64,000 nucleotides of DNA, from assembly GCA_019828565.1 (NCBI GenBank), contig JAHDYR010000038.1:310001-374000 (forward strand), given 5' to 3'. This stretch comes from Carpediemonas membranifera (taxonomy: Eukaryota; Fornicata). Below the pieces are notes generated by a model, which did no database searches, was not told the origin of the DNA, and saw only the letters and a program-made list of their open reading frames with translations. Of this stretch, positions 23,046 through 34,900 are shown piece by piece. The position numbers and the translations under genes are program-made. Position 1 is the first letter of the stretch; each line of letters starts with the position of its first letter.

Positions 23046-24036
23046 CCAAGCTGGCGCTGTCCTCTTGTGGCCACAGTCGCCGAGTCGTCGACCACCGACG
23101 CGCGCCGAGAGTGCTGCCACCAGCTAGGCTGCTCCATCCCAGCGCGCTGACGGGCGTCGACTGCCCCAGTCCCGGCCGAAGCGCCGATCCACAGAGCACT
23201 CGGGTTCTGGCGATGCCGCTCGGGAAGCAAGGGAACGCCGGTGGGCATGACATCGATTCTCAATTGCAGCTCAATTTAGATCCAGATCGAATCTTGGGCT
23301 GGAGATTGCGTCTCGTACTTCAGAACCGAGCAAGCTTGAACAAGCAAAGAAGAATGGGACAGATACAAGTAGCTCCTTGCCTTGGCACTGGCGTAGGATA
23401 TGACATCCCACAGCCCTGCGATGAGGATAACCGCGACCCCGAATCGAGCGGAACCATAATCTCATAAAAATGGATGAAACTAGAGAACGTACGGTCGTAT
23501 AGACCATAAAGTAGCGATATTCACGCTAAGCCGTCGCAGCTGAGCCCAATGGTGGTCTCGATATGCATTCGATCTTTGCTCGACCGCTGATGCTCACCGC
23601 ACGCAGCCATTCCAGCGACATATGGGAGAGGCCGACCCATCACATCCCTGCGAGCGCGCTGTCGAGGGCCCGCTGACCCGATCCAGCCCATCTCCGCAGC
23701 CCAGCTTCTGAGACATCGCCACGCCCTCCGGCGTTCCGGACTAGCGTTGCCGGGCCCGTAGACCCACATTCCGGGCGTTGGAGCCGGTCAGCAAACTCTG
23801 TGGCACGCCTGGGCCAGCGGGTCGCGGCGACGCGAGGTGACAGCCGATGGCGATGGCACACGCAGGAGCGGTCGGCCGACACCAGCAGACCTCTGGGGCA
23901 CCTTCTGGTGCAATCAGCTGGCCTCCCCGGGCCCGCAGCCGACCCGATGCGCATTAGGGTCCACAACCGATCCGATTGAATCTCCCGAAGTCGCCGTATC
24001 TGCTACTGCCCTCAGCAGAACGAAGACACAAAGTTC
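23046..24036. other. Spacer between divergent RCC1-like and hcp genes (duplicated)
   Basis: About 1 kb between start codons, holding promoters for both genes. The half next to the RCC1-like gene is also shared with two other family members (48153-48357, 56518-56722). Open frames here shift between copies through indels, so they are not coding. Confidence 0.55.
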
Positions 24037-25683
24037 ATGGAGATCGAAAAGCTTCTCGACAACAACGCATCCGCTTGCTACCAGTGCGAGCAAGCGCGCG
24101 GCCCCGGCTGCAACACGTTCAAGGGCGTCTGCAGCAAGAGCCCCGAAACAACCGCCATCCAGGACCACATTACGTGGCTCTGCATGCAGCTCGCGGCCGC
24201 CGCCGTGCAGGACCGCGCTAAGGTCACCGACGAACAGCTCGTTCTGTTCAACCGCGCCATGTTCACGACGCTCACCAACGTCAACTTCGACGACGACGCC
24301 CTCATGCGCTACGCCGAGGACCTCACAGCCGAGCTGACCGCCCTCGGCGTCAACGGCGTCAACAAGTCCGCCGCTGAGGCCGTCGCGACCCTCAAGGACT
24401 ACGGGCTCGCCCACCGCATCCACAAGTTCGGCGAGACCGTCGCCGGCCTCCGCGAGACCGTTGTCTACGGCATCCGTGGCGCCGCCGCCTACGCGGACCA
24501 CGTCTTCGTGCTCGAGGGCCTCGACCCCGTGCGCAAGGAGACGTGGATGAACGTCGAGGCGATGGCCGAGCTCAACAAGGACGACCTGTCCGTCGACGCG
24601 CTCCTCGGCCTCACGCTCAAGGTCGGCGAGGCCAACTTCGGCATCATGGCCGCGCTCGACAAGGCGCACAACGCGGCGCTCGGCCAGCCCAGCTTCGCGC
24701 CCGTCAACACCCGGCCCGTCGAGGGCAAGTGCATCCTCATCACGGGCCACGACATGGACGACCTCCACAAGCTGCTCGAGCAGTGCGAGGCGCGCGGCGT
24801 GAACGTCTTCACCCACGGCGAGATGATCCCCGCCCACGCCTACCCCGCCCTGCGCAAGTACAAGTGCCTCGTCGGCAACTACGGCACGTCGTGGCGCAAC
24901 CAGCGCAAGGAGTTCCCGCTCTTCCCCGGCCCCGTGCTCTTCACGACGAACTGCATCATGCCCCCGCGCGAGGACTACAAGCACCGCGTGTTCACGACCG
25001 GCCGCGTCGGCTTCCCGGGCCTGACCCACGTCGCGAACGGCGAGTTCGAGTCCGTGATCGCGGCCGCGCTCGAGGCGCCCGGCTACACCAAAGCCGATGT
25101 CGAGGCCGCCAACGCCGAGTCGCCCCTGCTCGTCGGCGCGATGCACGCCGAGGTTCTGAGCCACGCGGGCAAGGTCCTCGAGCTGATCTCCGCGGGCAAG
25201 TTGCGCCACATCTTCTTCATCGGCGGCTGCGACGGCAGCACGCCCGGCCGCAACTACTTCTCGGACCTCGCCGAGGCCATCCCCGACGACTGCCTGATCC
25301 TGACCGGCGCTTGCGGCCGCTTCCGCATCAACCGCGTCAAGGACTACGGCGACATCGAGGGCATCCCGCGCCTGCTCGACGTCGGCCAGTGCAACGACGT
25401 CTTCAGCGCCATCAAGATCGCGGTCGCCCTTTCCGAGGCCACCGGGCTCGCCGTCAATGACCTGCCGCTCTCGCTGTGCGTGAGCTGGTTCGAGCAGAAG
25501 GCCGTCGCCGTGCTGCTGACGCTGCTCCACCTGGGCATCCGCAACATCCGCCTCGGCCCCTCGCTGCCCCGCTTCCTGACCCCCGACGCCCTCGCCGTGC
25601 TGGCCGACAAGTTCGCCCTGAAGCCCACGAACAACAAGGACGCCAAGGGCGACCTCGCCGACATGCTCGCCGGCGAGCACTAG
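24037..25683 (+). CDS. hcp: Hybrid cluster protein (hydroxylamine reductase / NO-related reductase), copy 1
   Basis: 548 residues, typical for Hcp. N-terminal cluster cysteines are 14, 17, 25 and 32 (CYQCEQ...CNTFKGVC). Hybrid 4Fe-2S-2O cluster ligands are all present: His238 (GHDM), Glu262 (HGEM), Cys306 (TTNCIMPP), Cys398 (GGCDGS), Cys426 (GACGRF), Cys452 (GQCNDVF), Glu486 and Lys488 (WFEQKA). Hcp reduces hydroxylamine and takes part in NO metabolism (nitrosylation or NO reduction) in anaerobes; in protists it is usually seen as acquired from bacteria. The GC-rich codon use is stronger than in neighbours. No targeting presequence is evident (starts MEIEKLLDNNAS). Divergent to the RCC1-like copy, with an identical second copy at 37125-38771. 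Confidence 0.95.
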   Translation: MEIEKLLDNNASACYQCEQARGPGCNTFKGVCSKSPETTAIQDHITWLCMQLAAAAVQDRAKVTDEQLVLFNRAMFTTLTNVNFDDDALMRYAEDLTAELTALGVNGVNKSAAEAVATLKDYGLAHRIHKFGETVAGLRETVVYGIRGAAAYADHVFVLEGLDPVRKETWMNVEAMAELNKDDLSVDALLGLTLKVGEANFGIMAALDKAHNAALGQPSFAPVNTRPVEGKCILITGHDMDDLHKLLEQCEARGVNVFTHGEMIPAHAYPALRKYKCLVGNYGTSWRNQRKEFPLFPGPVLFTTNCIMPPREDYKHRVFTTGRVGFPGLTHVANGEFESVIAAALEAPGYTKADVEAANAESPLLVGAMHAEVLSHAGKVLELISAGKLRHIFFIGGCDGSTPGRNYFSDLAEAIPDDCLILTGACGRFRINRVKDYGDIEGIPRLLDVGQCNDVFSAIKIAVALSEATGLAVNDLPLSLCVSWFEQKAVAVLLTLLHLGIRNIRLGPSLPRFLTPDALAVLADKFALKPTNNKDAKGDLADMLAGEH

Positions 25684-25874
25684 ACATAAATGCTACATGT
25701 AACTGGACCAGGGTGGATGATGACGGGCACCGCATATGAACGTGCATTAAGAAGCCATCTGACAGTCACCAAGTCGCCGTGTCACAGGTCCAGTTCGTGA
25801 CACGACTTGAACGACTGTCGTTAAACTGTCACATTGAGCAGGGTGCTCGAAACACAGCGAAACACACATAACGC

Positions 25875-26539
25875 ATGGTAAAACCTTCTCTTGAGAACTG
25901 TAAGGTTGATGGATCATCACTAGTGGTGTCTGGCAACTGGCTGTCGCTCATTAACATCCACTACACTGATGCCTATGGTGATCCTCGCATTTGGGAGGGT
26001 GTACGCCGTGTTAAGGGCGATGATTTCACTGGAGATAGCAAGGTATGAACTCTTGAAAACCATTTCAGCTCACACAGGTCATCAACGCTTGTAACGTGAT
26101 TCCAATCATCAAGAACACCGACGGCACGAAGCAACTTCTCCTCGTCCGGCAGTTCCGCGCCGCCGCTGGGCGCCAGTCCATCGAATTCCCCTCGGGCCTC
26201 ATCGATGCGGGCGAGCAGGCCGATATCTGCGCCATCAGGGAGCTAGTCGAGGAAACTGGCCTTCACGGCCGAGTCATCGAGAAGGCACCCCTCCCCGTGG
26301 CATACACACCCACAAACAGCAACAGCCTGGGTCAGTACTACATTGTGGAGGTCGACATGGCCGATGAGAGGAACAAGAACGCCAAGCCCAGCTTCGACCC
26401 CGGAGAGTACTGTGAGAACGTGCTCGTCGACTTTGACACTCTTACTGAGGACTTGGCTAAGCTCAGCAGCAAGGGGTGTTACGTCCACGAGTCTGTGCTG
26501 ATGTTTTCTTTTGGACTGCAAACTGCTGGAAGGATTTAG
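25875..26539 (+). CDS. Nudix hydrolase, NUDT5/ADP-sugar pyrophosphatase-like, one intron
   Basis: 209 residues from two exons (25875-26042, 26078-26539). Exon 1 gives 'VSGNWLSLINIHYTDAYGDPRIWEGVRRV', matching the N-terminal NUDT5 pattern (SGKWLKL...TWExVxR). Exon 2 holds a perfect Nudix box, GLIDAGEQADICAIRELVEETGL, with the metal-binding REXXEE (RELVEE). The preceding 'RQFRAAAGRQSIEFPSGLID' is the substrate-side loop of ADP-ribose pyrophosphatases. It should hydrolyse ADP-ribose or a related nucleoside diphosphate sugar in the cytosol. Starts 144 bp beyond the inverted-arm border, so it is single-copy here. Confidence 0.88.
26043..26077 (+). other. 35-nt intron in the Nudix gene
   Basis: Begins GTATGA and ends CTCACACAG, the acceptor resembling the ACACAG ends known from Giardia introns. 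Removal joins AAG to GTC and links the two NUDT5-like halves. A 26-nt version ending TTTCAG (26068) also keeps frame. Confidence 0.8.
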
Positions 26540-26779
26540 AATGGAATGGGTTGAAGAGATGGCACAGTGTGGCTGTTCTATGACGTAAATGTGTCGGCCC
26601 ACTCATGTGGCATCGTGGAATGCTCTGGCAAACGGTTTAAAAATTCGACCTTGCCCAAGCTTCTTCACAAAAACTTCTGAAGCTGTCAACAAGAACTCTA
26701 CCTACGGCACTGCTGACTGCTTCTCTGACCTGCAGCGGGGCATGACATCCGACCACGCAGATTAGGGGGGCAACAAAGG

Positions 26780-28726
26780 ATGCCCGGGCCGACTTTCCGT
26801 GGCTCCACCATAATACCACTGCCTTTTATCATCCCTGAACAGAACTACTGGCGGAATAAGGACCAGCCGCTCTATACTCCCAAAAAACTTGTGCTCGGGC
26901 GAGATCATGAAGGTCCTCGCTCTCAACATCCCGCAAGTCCGTTTCATCAGCTTCCTAGGTTGAAGGAATCGCCATATGCCCGCATATCACCATCTCCACC
27001 GCGTTTCTCTCCTTTTGCGGGCCAAAAGGAGACGCCATCGCCGTCTTCTTCCCCCACCTCGCCGATTTTTGACGAGCAGGAGCCTACACCACAGCCCTCG
27101 CCCTCCCCAATCATCCAGAGGCAGCCATCTCCGTCTATTGCACCCTGGAGAACAACCCCACCGCCCCCTTCGAGGTCCGCGAGCCCCTCGCCGTCCGTGG
27201 CCTCATCCCTTGACGGGAGCTCTTCGCCGCCTGCACCTGCCGGACCTGCCCCACAGCCCACAGAGCCTAGCAGATCGGCAGAACCCCGAGTGCACGCACC
27301 ACTTCACCCAACCCGGTCCTGGTCCGCCTCCCCCAAGCCAGCCAGCCCTTCGCCCATCAACATTCCCGTTAACGAGGCGAATGACAGGCGTAGTGTGGAA
27401 TTGGATGACACGAGGGCGAAGGTTCCACTATCTCCCACGCGATACAACCTGTGGGGCGACCCAACTCTCATAGAGGTTGAGAACGCCCGCGCCCCTGCCC
27501 TTGCCGCGATTCCAACCTCCTCAACACTCACCCCGGCAGTTATTGAATGTGTTCCGAGTCCTCAACCAGCGGCCACAGCCACCCCAGGCCTCGACGCCCG
27601 GTCGCAATACGTGGACCTGGTACGAAAGACTCCAGTGACTAGAGCACTCAGCAGGAACAGGAGAGGGCCAGACCCGGTCACCCTGGGCCTGGACGGGCGG
27701 GTAGAGGTGCTTGCCAAGCCAGTGGCTGGGGACAACTGGGACAATGCGGCCCAGAGTCGCGTTGAGCAGGTCGGCCCGTTAGAGACGAGGGCCGGCGCGG
27801 AGAACATGCTCCCATCAAGAGTCAATGTCAGTTGCGTCGAGGCTGCACGTCCAGGGCCCGCTGCTTGTCTGACTGGAAGCGTAGAGACGCTGCCTCGACA
27901 GAACCCGAGGCAGAGTTGGCCCCGGGCTCCACTCACCCCCAGGGTGGAGAATGACCCGCCCTCTCTGATAATCTCAACTCCAGTCAGAGTCGAGCAGTTT
28001 ATGGAAGCTGAGTCAGATGAGGTCGAGCTTCTCGAGCCAGCGGACGCGATTGGCGCGGAGTATGATGCGGCCGAAGGTAACACCGATGCTGAGAGCATTC
28101 CCGACGTTGACATGACTGTTGAGCTCGAAGAGGATGACACGGCACCCATTGACGATGATAGCCAGAGCATGGTCGACGAAGAGGCGTCTGCCCCCTCTGA
28201 GCTAGTAGAGCAGGCAGTAACAACCACGCCGATCCTAGCAGATCACGCCATCCCCCAGCGCACGCCACAGCTGTACACCACGCCCACCCAGACCCACGCC
28301 GTGAAGACCACCTCTGCCACCCAGACCCACCGACCGGCCAGAGCGGACGACATACTGAAGTACATCCCCCTGTCGTCCAGCGTCGTCCAGGGACCGCTGG
28401 TCTCCGTGGAACTCCAGCGAATCCCGACTACTCCAGAGCTTTCTACGGCTACCGGGGGGACGATGACTGTGGCAGCTGATGATCTTGGGCGAGCGCTCAC
28501 ACCTTGGTCGCTTAGTGCCAGCACAAGCGTGGTTCAACGGGCAGGGTCGGGTTCGATTCTGATCCGACCAACCACGCCTGGTATCGCGGGTAGCTACACA
28601 CCCCAGCCGAGGCGGACGCTGAGTGAAATCAGACTCGGTCTGAGGTCGCCCGGGCATGCAAGAGTGCGGTCTGGGTTCGTCTTTCCCGCCTCTGGGCGAT
28701 CTGGTCCTAGTGGCGTGTTTCGTTGA
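26780..28726 (+). CDS. Pro/Ser-rich disordered protein (unknown)
   Basis: 648 residues from ATG 26780. The first half is rich in 'SPSP', 'PSPS' and 'TPQPSPSP' motifs, with many SP/TP sites that could be phosphorylated by proline-directed kinases. An acidic block (about 415-465, 'ESDEVELLEP...VDMTVELEEDDTAPIDDD') follows, then Thr/Pro-rich sequence with 'PQRTPQLYTTPTQTH'. No transmembrane segment and no domain is recognised. The long single frame with biased composition supports coding. Possibly cytoskeletal or regulatory; a guess only. Confidence 0.7.
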   Translation: MPGPTFRGSTIIPLPFIIPEQNYWRNKDQPLYTPKKLVLGRDHEGPRSQHPASPFHQLPRLKESPYARISPSPPRFSPFAGQKETPSPSSSPTSPIFDEQEPTPQPSPSPIIQRQPSPSIAPWRTTPPPPSRSASPSPSVASSLDGSSSPPAPAGPAPQPTEPSRSAEPRVHAPLHPTRSWSASPKPASPSPINIPVNEANDRRSVELDDTRAKVPLSPTRYNLWGDPTLIEVENARAPALAAIPTSSTLTPAVIECVPSPQPAATATPGLDARSQYVDLVRKTPVTRALSRNRRGPDPVTLGLDGRVEVLAKPVAGDNWDNAAQSRVEQVGPLETRAGAENMLPSRVNVSCVEAARPGPAACLTGSVETLPRQNPRQSWPRAPLTPRVENDPPSLIISTPVRVEQFMEAESDEVELLEPADAIGAEYDAAEGNTDAESIPDVDMTVELEEDDTAPIDDDSQSMVDEEASAPSELVEQAVTTTPILADHAIPQRTPQLYTTPTQTHAVKTTSATQTHRPARADDILKYIPLSSSVVQGPLVSVELQRIPTTPELSTATGGTMTVAADDLGRALTPWSLSASTSVVQRAGSGSILIRPTTPGIAGSYTPQPRRTLSEIRLGLRSPGHARVRSGFVFPASGRSGPSGVFR

Positions 28727-28935
28727 AAAGCATGAGCAAATCATGACAAAATGTTGTATCGATAAAACAGCAGTCGCTGAGCGTCATAGAGGAGTCTAGA
28801 TTGGTCGGTGGTTGTGATCCCTTTCTGCTGGGACAAATACACACAATCCTCAAAAAATCCGAAGATCGCGCGATCCCAGGATCTTTTTTAAAATGATCCG
28901 TTCAAATCCACAGAGAACTTCGGCGAAGGTGTCGA

Positions 28936-31900
28936 ATGTCAGAGTACGATGAGTCTATAGACTTTTCGAGATCAGATACGCAAGAAGATGAGGCTTCTCT
29001 ATCGATTGTTCGGCACGGACGCTTCGACGCGGCCAAACTGGGCCTGAAAAAGACCATGAACAGCCTTTTCCTTCTTCTGTACATGCTTACGAAGCAGAAC
29101 AAGATCCTAGGCAAGACAATGGTCTTCCTAATGGCATTAGACTTCCTCCAGCTCATCAGCTTTGGCTTGTCATTTCAGTTTTCGTTCACTTCGCCCCTTT
29201 TAACTGCATTGCAGTTCAGCCTGCAGTTCGTGCGGATCCCCATCCACCTTTTCCCCACCGCTGTGAACTATAGCCTTGTTTTCGTCTCTCTTATCGCTGT
29301 TTACGCGGTTATCATCCTCATGCTCCTCGCAATGTACCGCCTCAGCGCCAATGAACAGCAGTTTCCAGACCGACTACTATTCATCCTGCGCCTCTCAGCG
29401 ACTGTCTTTATCACCGGCCTCTTTGTTCCCGTCCTCTCAATCCTCATCCGAGTGCCCTTCCAGTCAGTGATCGAGACATTCAACCTCTACGCCGACTCCC
29501 CATCAGAGGCCCAGACCTACTTATTCCTCACCGTAGTGGTTGTTCTAGCATCAGTAGCCACCGTGATTCCCTTCTCCCTGCTCTGTTTCTCGGCCTCGGT
29601 CGCCTTTTACTCTTACGACTTTCAAGCCAAGTTCGACTTCCTCGCTCGGCCCCACATACGGATGGACTTCATCCTCCTCGGCCTCAAGTCCCTCCTCACC
29701 CTCTCTTTCGCCGTAGCTAGCGACTTCAAGTTTGTCCTATGCGGGGTATGTCTCGCAGTTTTCGGCACTTGCTGGCTTACAGTCCTCATACTCGCGCCGT
29801 ACTATCGCCCAGAGATGAACTTCCTTAGGATTGCCATGATGAGCACTATTGTGGGCGTTTCCGTGGCTAACTCGGCCCTCTTCTGCCTCCACTACTGGGC
29901 GGACGATTATCTGTCAGCCTACGTTTTCCATTTACTAGAGCCGCTTGGATTTACTCTTATTGTCGTAATTCATGTAATATTCGGCCTTGTGTGCATGAAG
30001 ATCCGCTACATGATTGTCAGGCCACCAAAGGGCTCTATCGAGAAGCAGATCAAGAGAATCGAGAAGTCCCACTCCGCCTTCTGGGCGACAACCCTCTGTT
30101 ACGGCGCGCTAGACCCCCATTTCGAGTACAAGAGCTCGATTAAGCGCGCTCTAACAGGCACTAGCGGCAAGAAGGGCCGCAGCCCCTCCGTGCTCCGCAC
30201 ATCCAGGGAGAGACGCCCCTCACAGAGCCGCAGAGACAGCGTCAGGAGCCGCAGCCACTCGCGCAGCAACTCTCTTCCAGGCGAAGCGAGCAGCAGCCAC
30301 GAGTGGGCGGACGACCGCATTGAGATGATCAACCCCACCCCTTACGGCATGGGCAGACATGACGCGGACACGAGCATGTACTCTACAGACACTACAGATG
30401 ACCCCGTGCTGTTCACACCGATGCCTCAGCCGAGGACGAACGCAGTGTCCGTGGGCTTCGCTGAGCATGCATCTCATACAATAGGGAGCCCGAAGACGAT
30501 GCCGTCGCCCTTGGATAAGGTCACTGGGCCACGCCTCAGCCCTTCGCCGGGCAGGAGGAAGAGCGTGGCGCCCGTGGAGACGACTGTTAAGAAGCTGATA
30601 GCACAGAATGAGAACACCATCCGCCGCTCTCAGCCCCGCGGCGATGACCGCGCCTCGCATGATAAGCAGACCAAGCGCTGGAGTCTTACATACAAGTACA
30701 ACATCCAGGGTGCGTCCCAGTGCTTCGAGGCCGCCCGTGCTCGCCATGAGCGCTCCTCGTGGGTCCTAACGCAATACTGCAACTTCGTATTCCTCATCGG
30801 CAACCAGCACATGGCCTACTTCGTCCTTAACAAGCTCTCCAACCGCCGTCCCATTATGGACCTCGCCTACACGATCTACCGACTCCACCACGAGCACGAG
30901 CAGCTCCAGGGCACGGGGCTCGGGGCCATGGGGCAGGGGGGCGACCAGGCGAGCGCTATTCGCTACATCCAGTTCCAGAAGACCATGCGTCTGGCGCAAA
31001 GGTTCCAACACGAGGCCGGGGAGCTCTTGCTGTCGTTCTGGCAGAGCCTGCTGCACGACTATGACGTCTACCAGACCCACACAATCAGTCAGAAGCTGCA
31101 CGAGACGTTTACTGGCGCCCAGACGCAGTATACCTCCATGATGCGACGATTCACCAACGTGCCCGACCTCTTACGGGGCTACGCGTGGTTTATTGAGACT
31201 CTGCTCTACGACTCGGCAACAGCCAAGCAGCTGATTGACCAAGCCGCGGGCCTAGAGCAGAAGGGGAAAGAGGGTGACGGGAGCAGCCGCGGGGGTGACA
31301 TGCTGAACACATACGACGACGAGTACAGCATGTACTCAGAGACCGAGAGTCAGTACTCCGCTATGGCGCCGTTCCCCCTCGGGGCGATCCAGGAGGAGGG
31401 CGCCATCGCCAGTGCGGCCACGGAGAGCACGGACGCGGATACGGAGAGCGATGCGACGCAGAGGACAGAGACGGTGAGCGTACACGACGACGACGATGAG
31501 CTCAGCGGTCATGACGACATCGCCGACGAGTTTGTCTCCGAAACCTCCCTCCAAATGCGACGTATGCTCCGAAACGCCAGCTTCTCCCCCAGGAAATCGC
31601 CCAGGCGCCACCACACCCCCAGCCCGGGTCGCAGCCACCAACTGACGAGCGACTCGTACGACCCGTCCATCCGCTCCCGGTCGGACTCGCACTCACTACC
31701 ACCAGCCGCCCAGAGTGGCTTTGACATGCTCGAGCGGGCCCAGACTGACGATAGACTGGGCGACGACGTGTCAGAGTTTGGGGCTCCGGCTGGTTTTATT
31801 ATACCCATGGCACACGTCACTAGCACACCGCAGACGGCCGCGCTGCCACCCAAGATCCCCACGAGCTCAGAGAGTCGGCGGGAGATGAGTAAGATCCCGT

Positions 31901-34900
31901 CATCTTCGCCGCGGTGGCTCGAGGACGTGACACCGAGAGAGGACGACTTCGTGCTCGGCCTGAACACCGGTAACACCAGCACCAGCATGATGGGCGCCCC
32001 GCCCGGGAGAGTACGGGGCAAACACCACAGCGCAGGGTCTTTGCAGTCGTCTAGCACTCGTGTGGGCGATCCCGAGCTCCAGTTTGAGAGCTCCAGCCAC
32101 AGTCTGATTAACTCGACTTCGAACTCGAGTCCGAGAATTGGCCTAAACCTGCCACTCAAGAGCATGACAGGCAGGGCCAAAGCGCTTGTGATTACACCAA
32201 GATCTGCTCGAAACAAGTCGTCGCGCGATAAGGAGGGCGAGGGAAAGCAGCACAAGGGCCGGCGGGAACAGGAGAGTACAACGTCGCTGAACACACCCAA
32301 GACGCCTGGTACCCAGCGGAGCGCCCGTAAGAGCACTAGACAGCTGACTAAGCGGACTCCCAACGACGGGAACAACTCTACAGACAGTCCCGTCAACACG
32401 GCACCCAATTCGGGCAGGGGCATGGGCAGTAAGAAGAACTCGAGCGACAAGCGGCTCACTGACCGACACGTGCAGATCGAGGACGACACCGTGGAGGAGG
32501 AAGAGTTCCAGGATGAGTACGCACCGACTGAGCTGCTCATTGGGCTCAATGGCGTGGCCAGCAAGGGTAAGATCGGAGATTCGAAGGCCAAGACGAGCGA
32601 CCTCCGCTCCTTCTTTGACGGGGCCGCCGGTTCCGAGCACGACGACGACATCGACGACGAGCTCGACCAGGCTAAGCGCATGGGCGGGCTCCACACCATC
32701 AGGGCCTTCCTCTTCGCCACACTGCCCCTTGCCGCGGTCTTCGTGGTCGCAGTGCTCGCCCCGTTCATCGTATCCATCCTCCTCATTTCCTGGACAAGCA
32801 ACGTCGGCACGGCGGTGGCGGGGTACCAGCTCGTGTCGTCTGTATCGTCGTACACGGCCGGACTCACCCAGCGCAGTCTCACAGTTGCTGCCACAGCTGA
32901 TATGCAGGCCGCTAAGGCTGCCGGGTTTGGTGGAGCCGACCTTGACCTCGGCCTGTATGCATCCGCCCTCGCCTCGCTCTCCACGGCGGACCAGAGCGAC
33001 TATCTCCGTGCCTACGGCCTCGCTGTATCGCACTCGATGCTCAAGTCAGCTGTGTGTCTCCGAGACAGCTGGGCTCACATCTCACAGACAGCCATGGCCG
33101 ACGTAGATGATGAGGCGCTCACAGGCATCCTCAGCGGGCTTACTGGAGCTGAGCTGGGGCTTCTCGGCGTCTCAAGCTCAGACTTACCCACGCTATCGAC
33201 ACCCTGCCAGTTCAGCTCGTGCACAGCCTACAGCTTTCCCGATGTCCGCAGCGGCGTCGCCACCAGCTTCACAACAGCCCTCACCGCAGCCGCCACGGAC
33301 GCCTCCAAGCTCTCCAACCTCGAGTCCAGCCTGCAGGTGTCGGGCTTATACACTGTGTTCGGTCCTGACATCAAGAGCATCCTCAACTCCGACGAGGCCC
33401 TCACCGCCAAGCTGTGGGTCGAGAGCACATCGTCCTTTTCCCCCACGGGCACGAGCCTCGTCAGCCTCTATTCGACTGTCACAACCCATCAGACTAACAT
33501 GGCGGCGGTCCTCGGCAGGCTGCACTACCCAACCCTCAGCGCTGCAACCCAGACCGCCCTGGCCACGATTGCTCCGGCTGACACATCTGCAATCGGCCTC
33601 GACGATGTCGCCATGCACGCTATGAACCGGTTCCTCGAAGCCAACGCCGTTGCCGACCCGGTGAGCGGCATCCGCTCGCTCGTGAGGGAAAGAGTTCAGG
33701 CGCTGTACCTCTCCTATCTGTCGTTCATCCTGCTGTGCGTAGTCGCCTTCGTACTCTCGGCTTCAGCGTTCTTTGGCATGATTGTCGTTCTCATCTTGTT
33801 TAACGGTCGTATCATATCCCGCCAGCGTCGCCTCGTGAGGAATCTCAAGAGCCTACCCAAGACGGTTCTCCAGGCGATCATCATCGCCACCGCCCGACAC
33901 CTGGGCCTCGACGAGAAGCTCACTGAGGGTGCCGGCGGGGATGGCCAGAGTGAGGATGAGTCAACCCACCCCCCAGGCCAGGTCGTGTCTCACCCAAACC
34001 GGTGGACCGTCAGTACGGCCAAGAGCCTTGCAGACCGCAAGCCGCCGATACTCTCCAAGCGCCCTGTGGTGGTGTCGGACCCGGGGCAGAAGCGGGTATA
34101 CACGTACCTCAGATACACGGCATTCACCCTCGCTGTGTTCGCACTGGCGTTCATCCCTCTCTTCATGTCCATGGTCGTCATGCTCGCCCCGCTACAATCT
34201 CTGCTCGTCGCCTCTAGCATGGTCTACTCGGTCACGGCATCCATCCACCGTACTGTCGCCCTGGCTGAACAGATGTCGTCTGCAATGGTCGCTGAGACGC
34301 TACGCTCGAGCTGGACAGAGGCTGCACTCACCGCAGGCGGGTATACCAGCCTCGCCGCACTCGCAGCGAAGTGGAACTCGGGTCAGCTCGACCTTGATTC
34401 AATCAAATCCACGCTTCGGTCAGAGTCGCGGGACCTCGCCCTCGTGTGGGAGAACCTCGTCCACGGTGGAATTTACGACTTCGACGTGACTTCTTGGGGT
34501 GACCTCGACGGCTATTGGCTTCCCGTGCGGCTGTGGCCCGGCATGCTCATGTTCTCGTCGAGCCAGCTCCTCGTCGACTCCAACAAGTGCCTCCTCGGAG
34601 AGTCGTCGTGCAGTTTAGGGCTCTCGCTGGATGATACCGTCTCGGCCTTTGTGGAGCGTGGCACCCTGCTCTCGTTCGCCTCCTCGCTCTCGCAGATGGG
34701 CGATGAGAGCGTTGACAGACTCCGCACTTTAGCGCTCGTTTTATCGCCCAGAGTTTTGGAACTTCACGAGGCCGTCGATTCGATGTTCTCGAACTGGTTT
34801 GTCGCGTCGATCGGCACGGTCATCTGCTCCTTTGTGCTCACATTGGTCACTATCGGCCTCACCATCGTCATCAGCGTTCAGCTTCTTCGTAGATCGCAGG

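Larger units (their letters stand above)
22478..25730 (+). repeat. Left arm of a 3.25-kb inverted duplication
   Basis: Near-identical, in reverse orientation, to 37078-40332. It carries the 5' part of an RCC1-like gene, about 1 kb of spacer and a whole hcp gene. Differences seen: one silent T/C in hcp, a few substitutions in the spacer, a 3-bp and a 5-bp indel. Arms end abruptly (here after GGGCAC at 25730). Confidence 0.9.

Noticed and set aside
20744-23120. tRNA, rRNA and CRISPR-like arrays across the window
   Set aside because: None was found by eye; no regular spaced repeats or conserved rRNA blocks are visible.
23914-25680. Long minus-strand frame antisense to hcp copy 1 (588 codons), and its twin at 37278-38894
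   Set aside because: Shadow of the GC-rich hcp coding frame; composition (Val/Gly/Asp/Arg repeats) is typical of antisense reading and there are no family motifs.
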